Below, one piece after another: positions 1 to 10,621 of a DNA stretch of 64,000 nt. Source of the DNA: Syngnathus acus (lineage: Eukaryota > Chordata > Actinopteri > Syngnathiformes > Syngnathidae). A program made the translations under genes and the position numbers. The notes under the pieces were generated by a model. That model saw only the letters and a program-made list of their open reading frames with translations, was not told the DNA's origin and did no database searches. The stretch covers positions 5,937,501 to 6,001,500 of the forward strand of contig NC_051104.1 in assembly GCF_901709675.1 (NCBI RefSeq). The letters run 5' to 3'. The first letter of the stretch is position 1. The number at the start of each line of letters is the position of its first letter.

Positions 1-2650
1 GAACAGATTGATTTTAAGTGAGGAAAGTTGGGCAAGGTCAAACGTAGTCGTGGAGTAACTATGTAATTGCATTTAGCATGGAGATGGAAAAATCTTGCTG
101 ATCGAAACTTTGAGAGAAGCTCAACCTGTATTTTAGCTCTCCACCAAAACATCATTCTTAACACTCCTTCCATTATATCATAACCCTGAAAAAGCTGCTC
201 AACCTGTGGGGTTTAGCACTTTGCTCCCCATAAAGCTGTCACAAAGCTGTGGGATGTCTTCTCCCCTCATCATTTCTTGAGTAGCTTTCTCCGCACTCCT
301 TTTTCCCTGGGTGTAAATCTTTTATATTGACTCGGCTCACTAACTTTTGGCCCCCGTCTACCGTTCTTGGAGAGGCTGAGGTCTGTCTGTAGTTGTTGTT
401 GACAGCGCTTTTCTCCAAAAGCGATAGTTCAGGACTTTTTTTTTTTTTTATATTGGTTTCTACTTTGCACAACAGCTCAAGAAAGAGCATCTTTGATGCT
501 TGGCCATTTGTTCTGAACTGTTAGGTGTAAAAAGTGTATTTTAGGGGATTTGTGAGAAGTAAGCAAAACTTTGCATCGTAGCCTAAGGCTTTGCCCATGG
601 CTTGAATAGGAGGAGGGTGCTTTAACCTCACGAGTCTCTATAACATCCTCACCGTATTCACGACGATGAGAAAAATAATTCGGGCGGAAAAGTATCCTTC
701 CCATTTTGCAACACAGTCTCTGTAAACATGTTCCGGACAACTCAAAACAGGATGTCCCATGACCCGCCCGAGCTATGGAATGTTTATGATAGACTCCCAT
801 TTTCAGGGTCTTCTTGAGAGGTTCAAGCGACCCAACAAAGCCACATTCGCTGGAGTTATGGTCCAATTTAGTTATTGTAAGAGGAATAATTCAGAAAGCA
901 TACATTTATAAATTATTCTTGTTAATGTGAAATGAAATTTTTGAAGCGGGTTAATTTTACTGTGTGCATTTTCAGCCAATTGTGCACAGAGCTTGTTAGG
1001 GAGATTAGGTGCCAGCTTCATGGAAGTGAGAAATACAAGAAATGGATGATAAGTGAGTGTTGCCACATTGCTGAGTTTGAAATGCACTGCAGGCATGAAT
1101 GTCACAAATGTGTGTGTACAAACGTCTTTTAAAGACTCGTCTAGGTCAGGTCACATGTTTCACTTGCAAGCCGTTTCATTGCATTCATTAAAATGTGTAA
1201 TCTCATTTTAGTCTTTTTTTTTTTTCCCCCTCCAATTTCCTCTTTTTAATTTATAATGCATCCTCCTCAATGTGCCAGTGTCGGGGTTTATTTGGCCACC
1301 TTGAAGATACCGCTCAATAAAATCGCAATGATTAAGGAGTTTAGTCGACTAATTTGTCCTTTGCCTGTTTGGTTTAATTGCTATGCAAGATCAGAGAAAC
1401 TTGGAAGAACTTTGTTTATTTGACCCGTATTTGCTCTAAAATCAATAAGCTCCACTGGAAGTCATTATCACCCAGCATGCATGCAAAATGTGACGATGAT
1501 CCCCGACAAACACAAAATTAATCTATCAAGTCATCTCGCGTCATTTCTCAAATTAATTGGACTCACAGTCACTAGATGGCGCTCTGCACCAATAGGACAA
1601 TATTAAAGACGGTTTTCCCTGTCACTGCAAAGTATGCAATTTCTGTAGCATACATGTGTTTTATATTCCCAATTGCATTAATCAACATATCAATTTGGTA
1701 AAGGCTACGTCAGGGTTATCTTAAATGCAATTAAGCTGTCATGAATAATGCTTCTTCATAAGCGCACATCAATTTAATGTGAATAATGATCCACACAAGA
1801 GAAAAAAAAAAAAGAAATCGGATATTTAGAGTAGACAATGTAGGACAACACTTAGCTAATGTGTCAAGGTTAAAGAGAAACCGTTTAAATATTAGGATTT
1901 AATTTGCCTCTGTCTGCTTCCTCAGGATATTATTTTCTATAGCCTTGCTGTAAATTTAACTCCCGGTATTAATCATAAGTCCAATTCTAAGGATACAATC
2001 AATAATTTGGCTAATTCCCTGTTTCTCCGAGGCCATCTAATTAAAATCTAATTATTGTTATTTAGTGCAAGATCTGATTTCAACTGGGATCCAAACTTTT
2101 TGAAAGATGCCAAAATAGCTCCCATGTAACTGTTTGCAGTGACACGACACAATTTGTTTATTAAGTGTGTCATAAAATGTTTGCAATTTTGGCCTGAGTG
2201 CATAACTCGAAGCTCACATTTGCTGAGTGAGTTAGCATCACTCTCCAGCATTATGCGGGCCTTTTACTCACACCACCCACTAGATTTAGCCACTAGAAGT
2301 GCTCTCCACATCAACGCAGTCCGTAAAGCTGCCATATGTGTCTATCTGCACTTTTCAGACCAGTTAATGTTTTGAGAGAGTCTGCAATTACAAGAGTCTT
2401 ATGGCTCCTCTGCGTTTAATAAGCAACACCAAGTGCCTCGGTTAACAATTCTATAGTCTGAAATACACTCTATCCCTCCATGTACTGTAGATAATCAAGA
2501 TAAAGACGCACAGCTTCAAAATTGTCAAATAAAACTTTATCACTTGTGTCATTAGCTTTGACTCTATGAACAACTGCTCGATTAGATCCATGTAAAAAGT
2601 CGGCAAGCTTTCCAAGAAATTAAAACAATGCTGAGAATGGAAATAATATT
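1..2650. other. Unique AT-rich non-coding DNA
   Basis: No open frame here has a recognisable domain. The 129-codon minus-strand frame at 477-866 and the shorter frames around it resemble no family I know. The part from about 1290 to 2060 has more even composition and dense TAAT/ATTA and AATCAAT motifs, and is listed separately as a possible conserved element. The rest holds only short A/T runs (for example 1801-1813). Confidence 0.6.
1290..2060. promoter_or_regulatory. Possible conserved non-coding element
   Basis: The stretch is free of simple repeats and recognisable transposon sequence. It contains many homeodomain-type cores (TAATTA, AATTAATC, CAATCAATAAT) plus GCATGCATGC near 1476. That pattern is seen in vertebrate developmental enhancers. 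Conservation cannot be measured here, so the call is inference from composition and motifs only. Confidence 0.25.
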
Positions 2651-2920
2651 TTGATTATTTACGAATAAAAAATTGGAATAAAATCTCCAAAGCATTAAAA
2701 AAAAGTATTAATTCACTCATTCACTGCCTCATTAACTTATTTCTGCTATTGAAGGATGGATTGGTATAATTTAATTTAAAATGTTTTGATTATTTACTAA
2801 TAGAAATTTGGAATAAAATCTTCAAAGCATTAAAAAAAAAAGATTAATTCACTCATTCACTGCCTCATTAACTTATTTCAGATATTGAAGGATGGATTGG
2901 TATAATTTAACCGAGTCGTT
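2651..2920. repeat. Tandem duplication, two units of about 135 bp
   Basis: TTGATTATTTAC begins at 2651 and again at 2786. The following stretches match closely through CAAAGCATTAAAAAAAA, TCACTCATTCACTGCCTC and GAAGGATGGATTGGTATAAT, which ends near 2772 and again near 2908. The two copies differ by a handful of substitutions and one or two indels (period 135-136 bp), so the duplication is old enough to have diverged but still clear. No coding potential is carried. Confidence 0.9.
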
Positions 2921-2966
2921 TAGCATCACTAGCCAATGGGAAACTTGAAAATCTGTATATGTTGTC

Positions 2967-3215
2967 ATGGCAACCGCCGCATCTGGGAATTTAACTCCAC
3001 ACCTGTCAAGTATTCGCGTACAAGCCGACGGCAGAGTCCAGCGCGTTAGGAATCTATCAACGTTCACACATGTGACACCCTCAGGACTTGAGTCTGGGTT
3101 TTGTGTTCACTGGCATGACGTGGCGAGCGGGGAAGAGTCACTCCAACGTTTCAAATGCCTTTGTGCAGCTGATGCCCGAGGGAGCTTTGTCAGAGAACAC
3201 CAGTCGCGTTTTATA
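2967..3215. other. GC-richer, CpG-containing patch, function unknown
   Basis: This stretch is visibly richer in G, C and CpG than its surroundings (CCGCCGC, CGCGTACAAGCCGACGG, GACGTGGCGAGCGGGG). A plus-strand frame of 83 codons spans it, but it matches no family I know and has no clear splice-site pair. It could be a decayed transposon piece, a regulatory element or an unrecognised exon. Confidence 0.3.
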
Positions 3216-5284
3216 TGACTAAAATGGTTTAGGATGGAGCAGAAAAAAATAATCATTTACTCTGAAATGTGGTTTCATTCTCCATCTAGTTTGTCTTTCA
3301 ATGTCTATACAAGAACACTATTGTAAGCATTGGCTCGAAAAAAAATCATGCAATGAAAAAATAAATACTTTCTAGAGTTTGATGGGATGATTGTGATGTG
3401 ATTAATCAAACGTACCAGTTTGCACGCTGTCCAGCCATGATTGCCGTTATTGTGTATGCATGTGTTCTAAGTGCCGTAATGAAAGCACCCCGTTGCGCAA
3501 CACCTCGTTGGTCATTGTCTCGGCTATGGGTACATCTGCTTGATGGTGATCAGAGGAAGAACAGCAACGTTGCCTCGGGAATTTGCACAGCGCAGCTGTT
3601 GCAATAATCACTTGGCAACATCTCCCAGCAGTCCAATATGGTGGCTTTCTCTGAAACTGAGCACACAACAATGAGTTCAGAAAAACCCTTGTCACAAGTT
3701 GCACCTTTCCAATAAGCAACAGTATTTGAGGTATGAGTGGATACAGATTGAACTGAACAGGGGGATTGATGGAAGATTGAAAGGGAACATTGATTATAGA
3801 TGCTACGAGATGGTGGAAAAAGCAGGTGTCAAAATGAAAAAATTGTTGATTAATCGACAACAAATTGATGATCAAATTAATAGCCTCGTTTTCAATCACT
3901 GAATAATCGTTTAAAGCCATTTTTTAAACTAAAGATTGTCCTAAACTTCTGATTTTAGTCTCCCAAAAGTAATCATCTGATTTCTCTCGTCCTTCGTAAA
4001 AGCACTTATTTATCTTTTGTGTCGAATCAAAATAAGACATTTGCAAACATCCGCTTTTACGTTGGAAAGCAATTTCCACCAATTTTAATTCAGTCTCCAC
4101 GAAGTAAGGACCGGTTCTCGTTAAAATGTCATTTTAGTGCTCTTCCACTGCTGCTGGGAGCTATTCCCTTCTTGATTGGAACTTGTGCCGCTAGAAAAAA
4201 AAGAAAAACCTCAAAAAAAGTCAAATTGCTCATTGAGTCAGTGGTAATTCCCACTCTAAATGAAACACCTGGCTCGGAATTACTTTATTCATCTGCACTC
4301 TGAACTTTCAGATGGCAACATTATCATTCAACTTCACATCCTAAGAAAATTAATTTAGATTCACGAGCAATGTAAATATGTAGACGCACACAAAAATATT
4401 GCATCAGGGCATTTATGGAAGACTGTCATTTCAATTTTGAATGGACATTATTCTCATCACATGATAGCTCATCCATCAATGTTGGAAGTGAGGTTTTACG
4501 GCTCAACTGGGATAATGTGGGTTAAACGGTCTTGGATGACTGGTGATGGATGGACGTTGATTCTCTAATATGGTTTCCAGGCAGTACTCGAGTAAATTGG
4601 CAATGCACCGTCGAGGTTGCACATTTGCTAAAACTGACTTGTTTGCTTTATTCACAAGCTTGTGTATGAATGGATTATCAAAAGAGGATTACAGCGCAAC
4701 TAATATTCCATATATTGTTTTGTTGCCAATGATGATTGGCTGTTAAACATTCACAGACCTTGAATTAGGATCACATAGCTATGGGGGCTTAATTAATTGA
4801 GTTAAAGGGGACTGTTAGGTTCTTGGCAGAGGCACCGAATGTGTTGTTCAATTTTTGCTCCCTAGGAAATTTGGACGGTAGAAGCAAGCCAAAAAAAAAA
4901 AAAAGACAGTCAAGGATGAAGAGGCTGCAAAACAGAGAAGAGGCAATGAGAGAGTGAGTTAGGAGGGGTGACAATTGGAGAATGGAGCTTTCTTCGGGTT
5001 ATATTTGAGGTCTTTTTGACAGCTGGATTCCCTTTGCTCCCTATTCTTTCAGACCTTATGTATCAGTCTTGGCTAGAAAGTGTAAGAAAGAAAGTCAAAC
5101 TGATGAAGAGCATAACCTCAGACACTCTCTGTTTAGGCTGTGCTCCCTCCAAAAGAGACGGAGGATCTGCAAAAGGAATACTTGCACTCCAAGTCTTGTT
5201 TTATTCCTCAACTTTTCATTGTGATGCTCAAGATCTACTCTTCCAAAAAAAAAAACGTCAGTTCTTATCACAGAAGAATCAGAG
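3216..5284. other. Unique non-coding DNA
   Basis: A 157-codon minus-strand frame (3447-3920) is the longest open stretch. It has no recognisable domain and overlaps shorter open frames on the other strand, so it is treated as chance. The part at 3430-3660 is GC-richer than the flanks and may be conserved. The rest is AT-rich sequence without recognised elements. Confidence 0.55.
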
Positions 5285-5367
<83 letters not shown>

Positions 5368-5400
5368 TATATTATATTATATACACACACACACACACAA
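5285..5400. repeat. Compound microsatellite (AC)n(AT)n(TATTA)n(AC)n
   Basis: An AC run from about 5285 to 5308 passes directly into an uninterrupted AT run to about 5361, then TATTA-type units to about 5382, then a second AC run to about 5399. The long AT core can extrude as a cruciform and is likely to be length-polymorphic. The 184-codon plus-strand open frame at 4968-5522 runs through this repeat and is therefore not evidence of a gene. Confidence 0.97.
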
Positions 5401-6410
5401 TATACTGTATATTTTTAGATTCAATCATTTCTTCACACAGAATTCAAGTACTGTGTATACAATGTAATTCCAAGGGTCCGCATGACATTTTCATTTTCTA
5501 TTCAGGAGATGGAGTCCGATGAGTACATCATGAGGTTGTCCAAGTTCAGTTCAATATAATCAACTGAAAGCTGGATGTCTCTTCTCCTGTCTAAACATTT
5601 GTAAGTGAGGACTTGGATAATATTTGTTCAATCACAGATAACAAATTTCAAATGAATTTTTCTTCCAAAGGGTATCGGATAGCTCAACTTGAAGGGGAAA
5701 AAAAGAAAAATTCATCGGTGAGGTTTTTCAATATGGCAAAAAGGGGAGAAAATGAGTCATCTTGCTTCTGCAATGGTTCATTAATTTGTTGCATGAAATT
5801 AAAAGATCCAATCAAGTGTGGACTATCATAAGACTAGTCGCTCGGAAGGCTAGCAGACACCATGTGACAATCTATCAGTATTCATGACAGAGGAGTTACC
5901 TATTGTGAGATAAAGTTTTGTGTGTTTGGCAGGTGATGCATCAGGGTGGGTAAGCAACGCTCTGAGGCATATATAAATCAATGATAATGCTTTTGGCTGC
6001 CATCTTGGCCTTTTCACATATTCTGCACTGCTCAACAAGAGTGGCATATAGCAAAGAGAGCAGACTTGTGTTTATCACTCCCTGTTCATCCTTTGCACTG
6101 TCTGCCACATTCAGCATGGGATTTAGCCTCATTTCACCGAGTTGATTTACTCACTTCAGTGCCAGCAGAACTTGTTGAATTATGGAAATGGGAAAAAAGG
6201 CTTGCCGCAAGTAACAGCTTTGTGAGCTAGGAGTGTTTGCGCAGAAATGATCACCTTTACATCTGCGGGTGTTAACAGGAATTTGATTGTTGTCGCAACA
6301 AAAAAGACAAACAGAAGGCAATTATTTTTATCTGCACTCTGAGGTGTGACAGATTCAACCCCAGAGTTCCTTTAATTACACATTATGTACGCTTTTTGAT
6401 TACAGATGAC
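5401..6410. other. Unique non-coding DNA
   Basis: No repeat family, RNA gene or convincing open frame was recognised. The frames present are 60-72 codons and overlap on both strands. Confidence 0.55.
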
Positions 6411-6450
6411 CTAGAGGATGAGCAAATACGGCAAATGGATGGATGGATGC
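6411..6450 (+). mobile_element. Diverged retrotransposon 3' tail ending in GGAT repeats
   Basis: The sequence GAGGATGAGCAAATACGGCA followed by AATGGATGGATGGATG resembles the widespread fish tail GAGGATAAGCGGTATAGAAA followed by ATGGATGGATGG. Only the last part is recognisable, as expected for a 5'-truncated copy. The clade (RTE-, L2- or SINE-type) is not resolved. Confidence 0.5.
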
Positions 6451-9400
6451 AATTTTTCCTCAGTGCTTTGAATATTTCCCAATTGAACTTCTCTGGTCTA
6501 ATATACCAACATCACAAGTGGTCAAATATTCCATCAATTTACCACCGGCACTTAGCTGTGGAAGGACACTTTAAAAATATCGGCGGTACGAACAAGACAG
6601 CTGACAATGCACACCCCTCTTAAATTTGTCAGTTGGAAAGATGCAATAAAATCCAGACAGGAGTCTTTCTGTAGAGTGACTGCTACGGTATCACTTTTAT
6701 CTAAAAATCAATGGACGCTCATCATAGCGCTATCTCCTGTCAAATGAACCGGCTTAACCCAGATACACCATCCTAATTAGTATTCGCATGCTTATGTAAT
6801 ATAACAAATAGAATATTTTGTTTTTACAATATGCACATTCTGTGCTAACTAAATTAACAAACAAAATAGGTTTTAATCGTCACCATCATTGAATATATTT
6901 ATGATGAAAGCCCACTCGTGAGAGCATCTGACAGTTCCTGCCTGAAAGCAACATCACTGGGCTGTAGCAACTCTGATACTTCATTAAGGTGACCTATGAC
7001 CCTGGGAATGTGTCTTAGACTCTTCTAGAGTGTTCTTTATGGATTTGAAAATTAACACAAAATCCTGGAACTTTTCTGACACACCTGGTGTAAATAAACA
7101 GGAACCCTTTATTGACTTTTGGCTCAATCTCCCTTGAAATTAGCATCACTTTCTGTCTGGGAGATCAGCAAGGCTCTCTTTTCACAGCACTTTCACACAT
7201 TTTAAATGTAAGTTAAATTTGGTATTTTCTGATGCAGCAAGATGGTTTCAGGAGGTGTTCTGAATTTAAAGCATCTCTTTGGAATAGAGCCTTCTATGAC
7301 CTCTGGGCTCCCATCGATCAAGAAATGATCCTCATGGAGTACAAGATTAAAAGGTTGATACATAGTTTAGTAGAATATTTTCTTCTTCATGGGAGGGAGA
7401 AACCTGGAAGGCTTCAAGTGTGGATACTTAGAATAACAAACTGTTAAAAGCGTTTTCCTAAGATGCAGACTTTTTCTTCGGGATTAGTTTTTCCAATTTG
7501 TATCAATCTACCTATGACTGTAGAGTGCCTAAATAAATCAATTCATTTTTCACGAGTCCCTCTTAAAATAAATTCTAGCTAATAGGATAATCCATGAATC
7601 TCAGCAAGTTTAACATCTGCCACATTGTAGACAGGGAGCGGTCTGCTGAACTGACATGATGAATTTAGTAGAAGCAGATAAGTGTGTCTTTTTAGTATTC
7701 GTGTGGCTTTCAAGGCGAAGTCATTTATTTTGGATGATAAATCAACTTAAACTTTGAAATGGAATACATCATGGATCCTATTTCGCTCCTTATATGGCGG
7801 ACTGAGTCGGCACGCATCGGCACACTAATTGACAACTGTAATTAGGCAGATGGATAATTGATCTACTTTTTATTTAAATAAATGGACTAATCATTTTTGG
7901 TTTAATATTCCCCGACGCAAGCATAGTGTACACGGACATTTTGTTTGTCTCCGCTGTGATCCTGTTTGACACCTATTTGTATTTGTATGCTTTTCATCTC
8001 TATGTATACGACATATTTACATATATAGTGTATATCAGATAAGTAACACCTGTGGAGTGCAAGCCACAATCGGTCATCACAATAAACTTTACATGCACAT
8101 TACAATTCGCTGCCAGGTTCTTTGTGACAATGATGGGAAATCTAGCAGACCCACTGACTCCATACAAATGATGTGAGGTGCAACAAAGACTAGTTGATTT
8201 AAGTTGTGTGTCTGTGACATATATTAAGACAAAAAAAAAAATCTATTTTCAACTCAGAAGTACATGTTTGTCTTGCACACCATCAAACAAATGCACGATT
8301 TTAAACGGCATTAGATGAAAATTGCAATCTGTGATCGGAATCGGGTTACAATCAGTCATTTATCGCATGGTTGATAAAAGAAAAATAGTTACAAAATCCT
8401 GCCCCAGGGCTTTCTTCCACGCGACGCATTATCCTCCATGTTGTATCCAAACATGTTGGAGCTCTCAAATGGAGGAGATTGAGGGCTTTGTGCCATGATC
8501 ATCCTTGAACTACAGAGGTGGGAATCCTTTTATTTTATAGGAAAACCAAATCCTTGCACAAGCCCTTGACATAAAAAGAAACACATGAATGAAGAGCAGT
8601 AGGAGGTTGAAAAACGGAGGGAGAGGTTGGTGCTGATAAAGAAAGGCACGGATTATTTCTCTTCATGGTGGCCTTTTGCTTGTTTGTCAAATCTCTGACT
8701 AAACAAAAAAAAAAAAAGCTTGGTGTTGAATATTGATGCATTTTGGAAATTGATGATTGAAGCTTACATTTTTTTACAGGCAGTTTCATTAAACTAAAAT
8801 ATTTTTCTTCTACACCACTAATTTTTTTCCCGCTTATTGTTGTTACTCAGCCAAGTATCTCTGTAAGTAGCCGATGTCGGATTTATATATTGACATAGAC
8901 TTTGACAAATTATAATGGCCGCGTTCCAAAGCCAAGCTGCATGTAGGCCTCTGGGAACAGATCTGGCAGCTCGTGTTAACATACGTGTATGTCCCAGATG
9001 GAATAAAAATATGCCACTCCGTGTGCAATATCCTTGCAATTCACACTGATTAAATAACAGCAAGATCTGTGTCATGTGTGAGGGGACTGAGAGCTGGGGA
9101 CACGTTCATCCGTTGAGACATTTGAGCTTAAAGTCATACCGACAACAAATGCCGTGCAGGCTGGAGAAGGCAAAGTTAAAACAAACGTGTATATTGATAT
9201 TCTGATTAAAAGTGATGAAGGTGGTGAATCAGAAAGTCATTATGAAATTAAATAAATCCAAGATCATGTAAAACCAATTTCTATACTGGTACATTTTTTA
9301 TTTTTAGTATGACTGTATTTTGAGTTGTCCCGAGGTCACCCCTTTTTGATATTTTGGCTGTGTGTTGAGAGTTGTTGTCCTGCAGAAAGATTAACAAGCG

Positions 9401-9539
9401 TAGCCCAAATCTGAGGTCAAAACTGCATGTTGGAGTAGGTTTACATGCAGGACCTCATTTTTAGTAATTGCGTGTACATGTTGTTGTTGTTTTTTTCCTG
9501 GGGAACCTGCAAATAAATTTATAACCAAGTCTTTGAAAG
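6451..9539. other. Unique AT-rich non-coding DNA
   Basis: No gene, RNA or transposon was recognised. Frames are under 90 codons and lack family resemblance. A poly-A tract lies at about 8704-8716. The stretch near 8920-9080 is slightly GC-richer but has no supportable exon. Confidence 0.55.
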
Positions 9540-10030
9540 ATTACACCTCCAAGATTCCTAACTACCCTCCTTAATCATAAACTACATCTAATTAAATCAA
9601 CTGCCTGTAAAAAAGTCCAAAGGTTTCCTCCTTCCTTAAAGAACAGCAAACCATCAATAAAATATGGAAGGTGTTAGATTGACTCTGTGGGGAGGTAGTC
9701 ACGGGTTAAAGAATTAATTAGCTTCCACTGTCCCGATGTCTTTCTCTCTCTGAGCTATGCTCTTCTCTGATCATTAAGGATTTGACACCCTTATCTTCTC
9801 CTTTGGCCGCTCTCATCATCATCGGTGCTTGGCCAGAGCAATTAGATGATGATTTGTCCAAAGATACTCCAAGGATATTATAAGGAAGTCACAAGCTTAA
9901 AGCCATCAGGCTCTCTTGTAGCACTCTGGCACGATCCGAGTGATCTCGTGATATGGGAATCTCTGTCATTGATTGAAGCTGTGTCTTTTGAAGCATCCTT
10001 CTAATCTCCAGCAAGACTCTATCTCGGCTT
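9540..10030. promoter_or_regulatory. Candidate conserved non-coding element
   Basis: About 490 bp without simple repeats or transposon traces and of even base composition. It is rich in plausible factor-binding cores: homeodomain TAATTA/AATTAATTAG (about 9713-9721), CCTTTG and CTTTGG (TCF/SOX-like), and CAATTAGATGATGATTTG near 9840. Nothing in it is coding. The call rests on resemblance to enhancer-type DNA in vertebrate gene deserts and has not been tested by alignment. Confidence 0.3.
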
Positions 10031-10600
10031 CTATGATATCAACTTCAAATAAAATACCAAATCATCTTTTGTAACCCCGAAAAATAACGACGCTCCCTAT
10101 TTGTTGACGTCTTAGAAGATATTCTGAATTCTGCAGGTATATAATAAAAGTCAACAATCTAACTTTAGTTTTACAAACAACCAGGAACATGCGGCGGAAT
10201 CCCAAATGTTGCTCTCTTTAAGAACGATTCAATATTTATGTAAGCCCGTCAACATCTTTTTTTTCTAGGAGTAAAGTAGCTGTCGTATCACCACAGTGCA
10301 GATTATCGACTTGGCATTTGTGACTTAATTATTTGAACCTGTCTGCCTTATCTCCTCTACCCCAACTCCTTCCTCGCCCACTTGCGTCTTTCACCTCCTA
10401 CATAGATCAACCTTGTCAAACCCCTCTGGTCTCTTACACATATCACTTTTGACTGGCGAATCAATAAATGAATTACTTTTATGAAACCGCACGAGAAGTG
10501 ATGAGGGCTCGGTGGCCGCCTCAAGCCAACCGCTAAACATTTTAATCTTCGCAGTGTCTCGTATGGATCAGCAAGTTAAGGAAAATCGGACACCGTAATG

Positions 10601-10621
10601 TTTTTTTTTTTTTTTTTTTTT
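10601..10621. repeat. Poly-T tract, 21 nt
   Basis: An uninterrupted run of 21 T residues follows GTAATG. No retrotransposon body was recognised next to it, so it may be a simple mononucleotide repeat or the A-tail of an old minus-strand insertion. Confidence 0.9.

Noticed and set aside
477-866. 129-codon minus-strand frame
   Set aside because: No similarity to any family I know and no supporting splice or promoter signals.
3447-3920. 157-codon minus-strand frame
   Set aside because: No recognised domain, and shorter frames are open on the opposite strand over the same bases. Consistent with chance.
4500-4560. GTTAAACGGTCTTGGATGAC with TGGATGGACG, like the GGATAAGCGG tail
   Set aside because: Too diverged to assign; only short pieces agree.
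4968-5522. 184-codon plus-strand open frame, the longest in the window
   Set aside because: Its second half translates the AC/AT microsatellite (His-Thr and Tyr-Ile runs). The first half has no recognisable domain or promoter/splice context.
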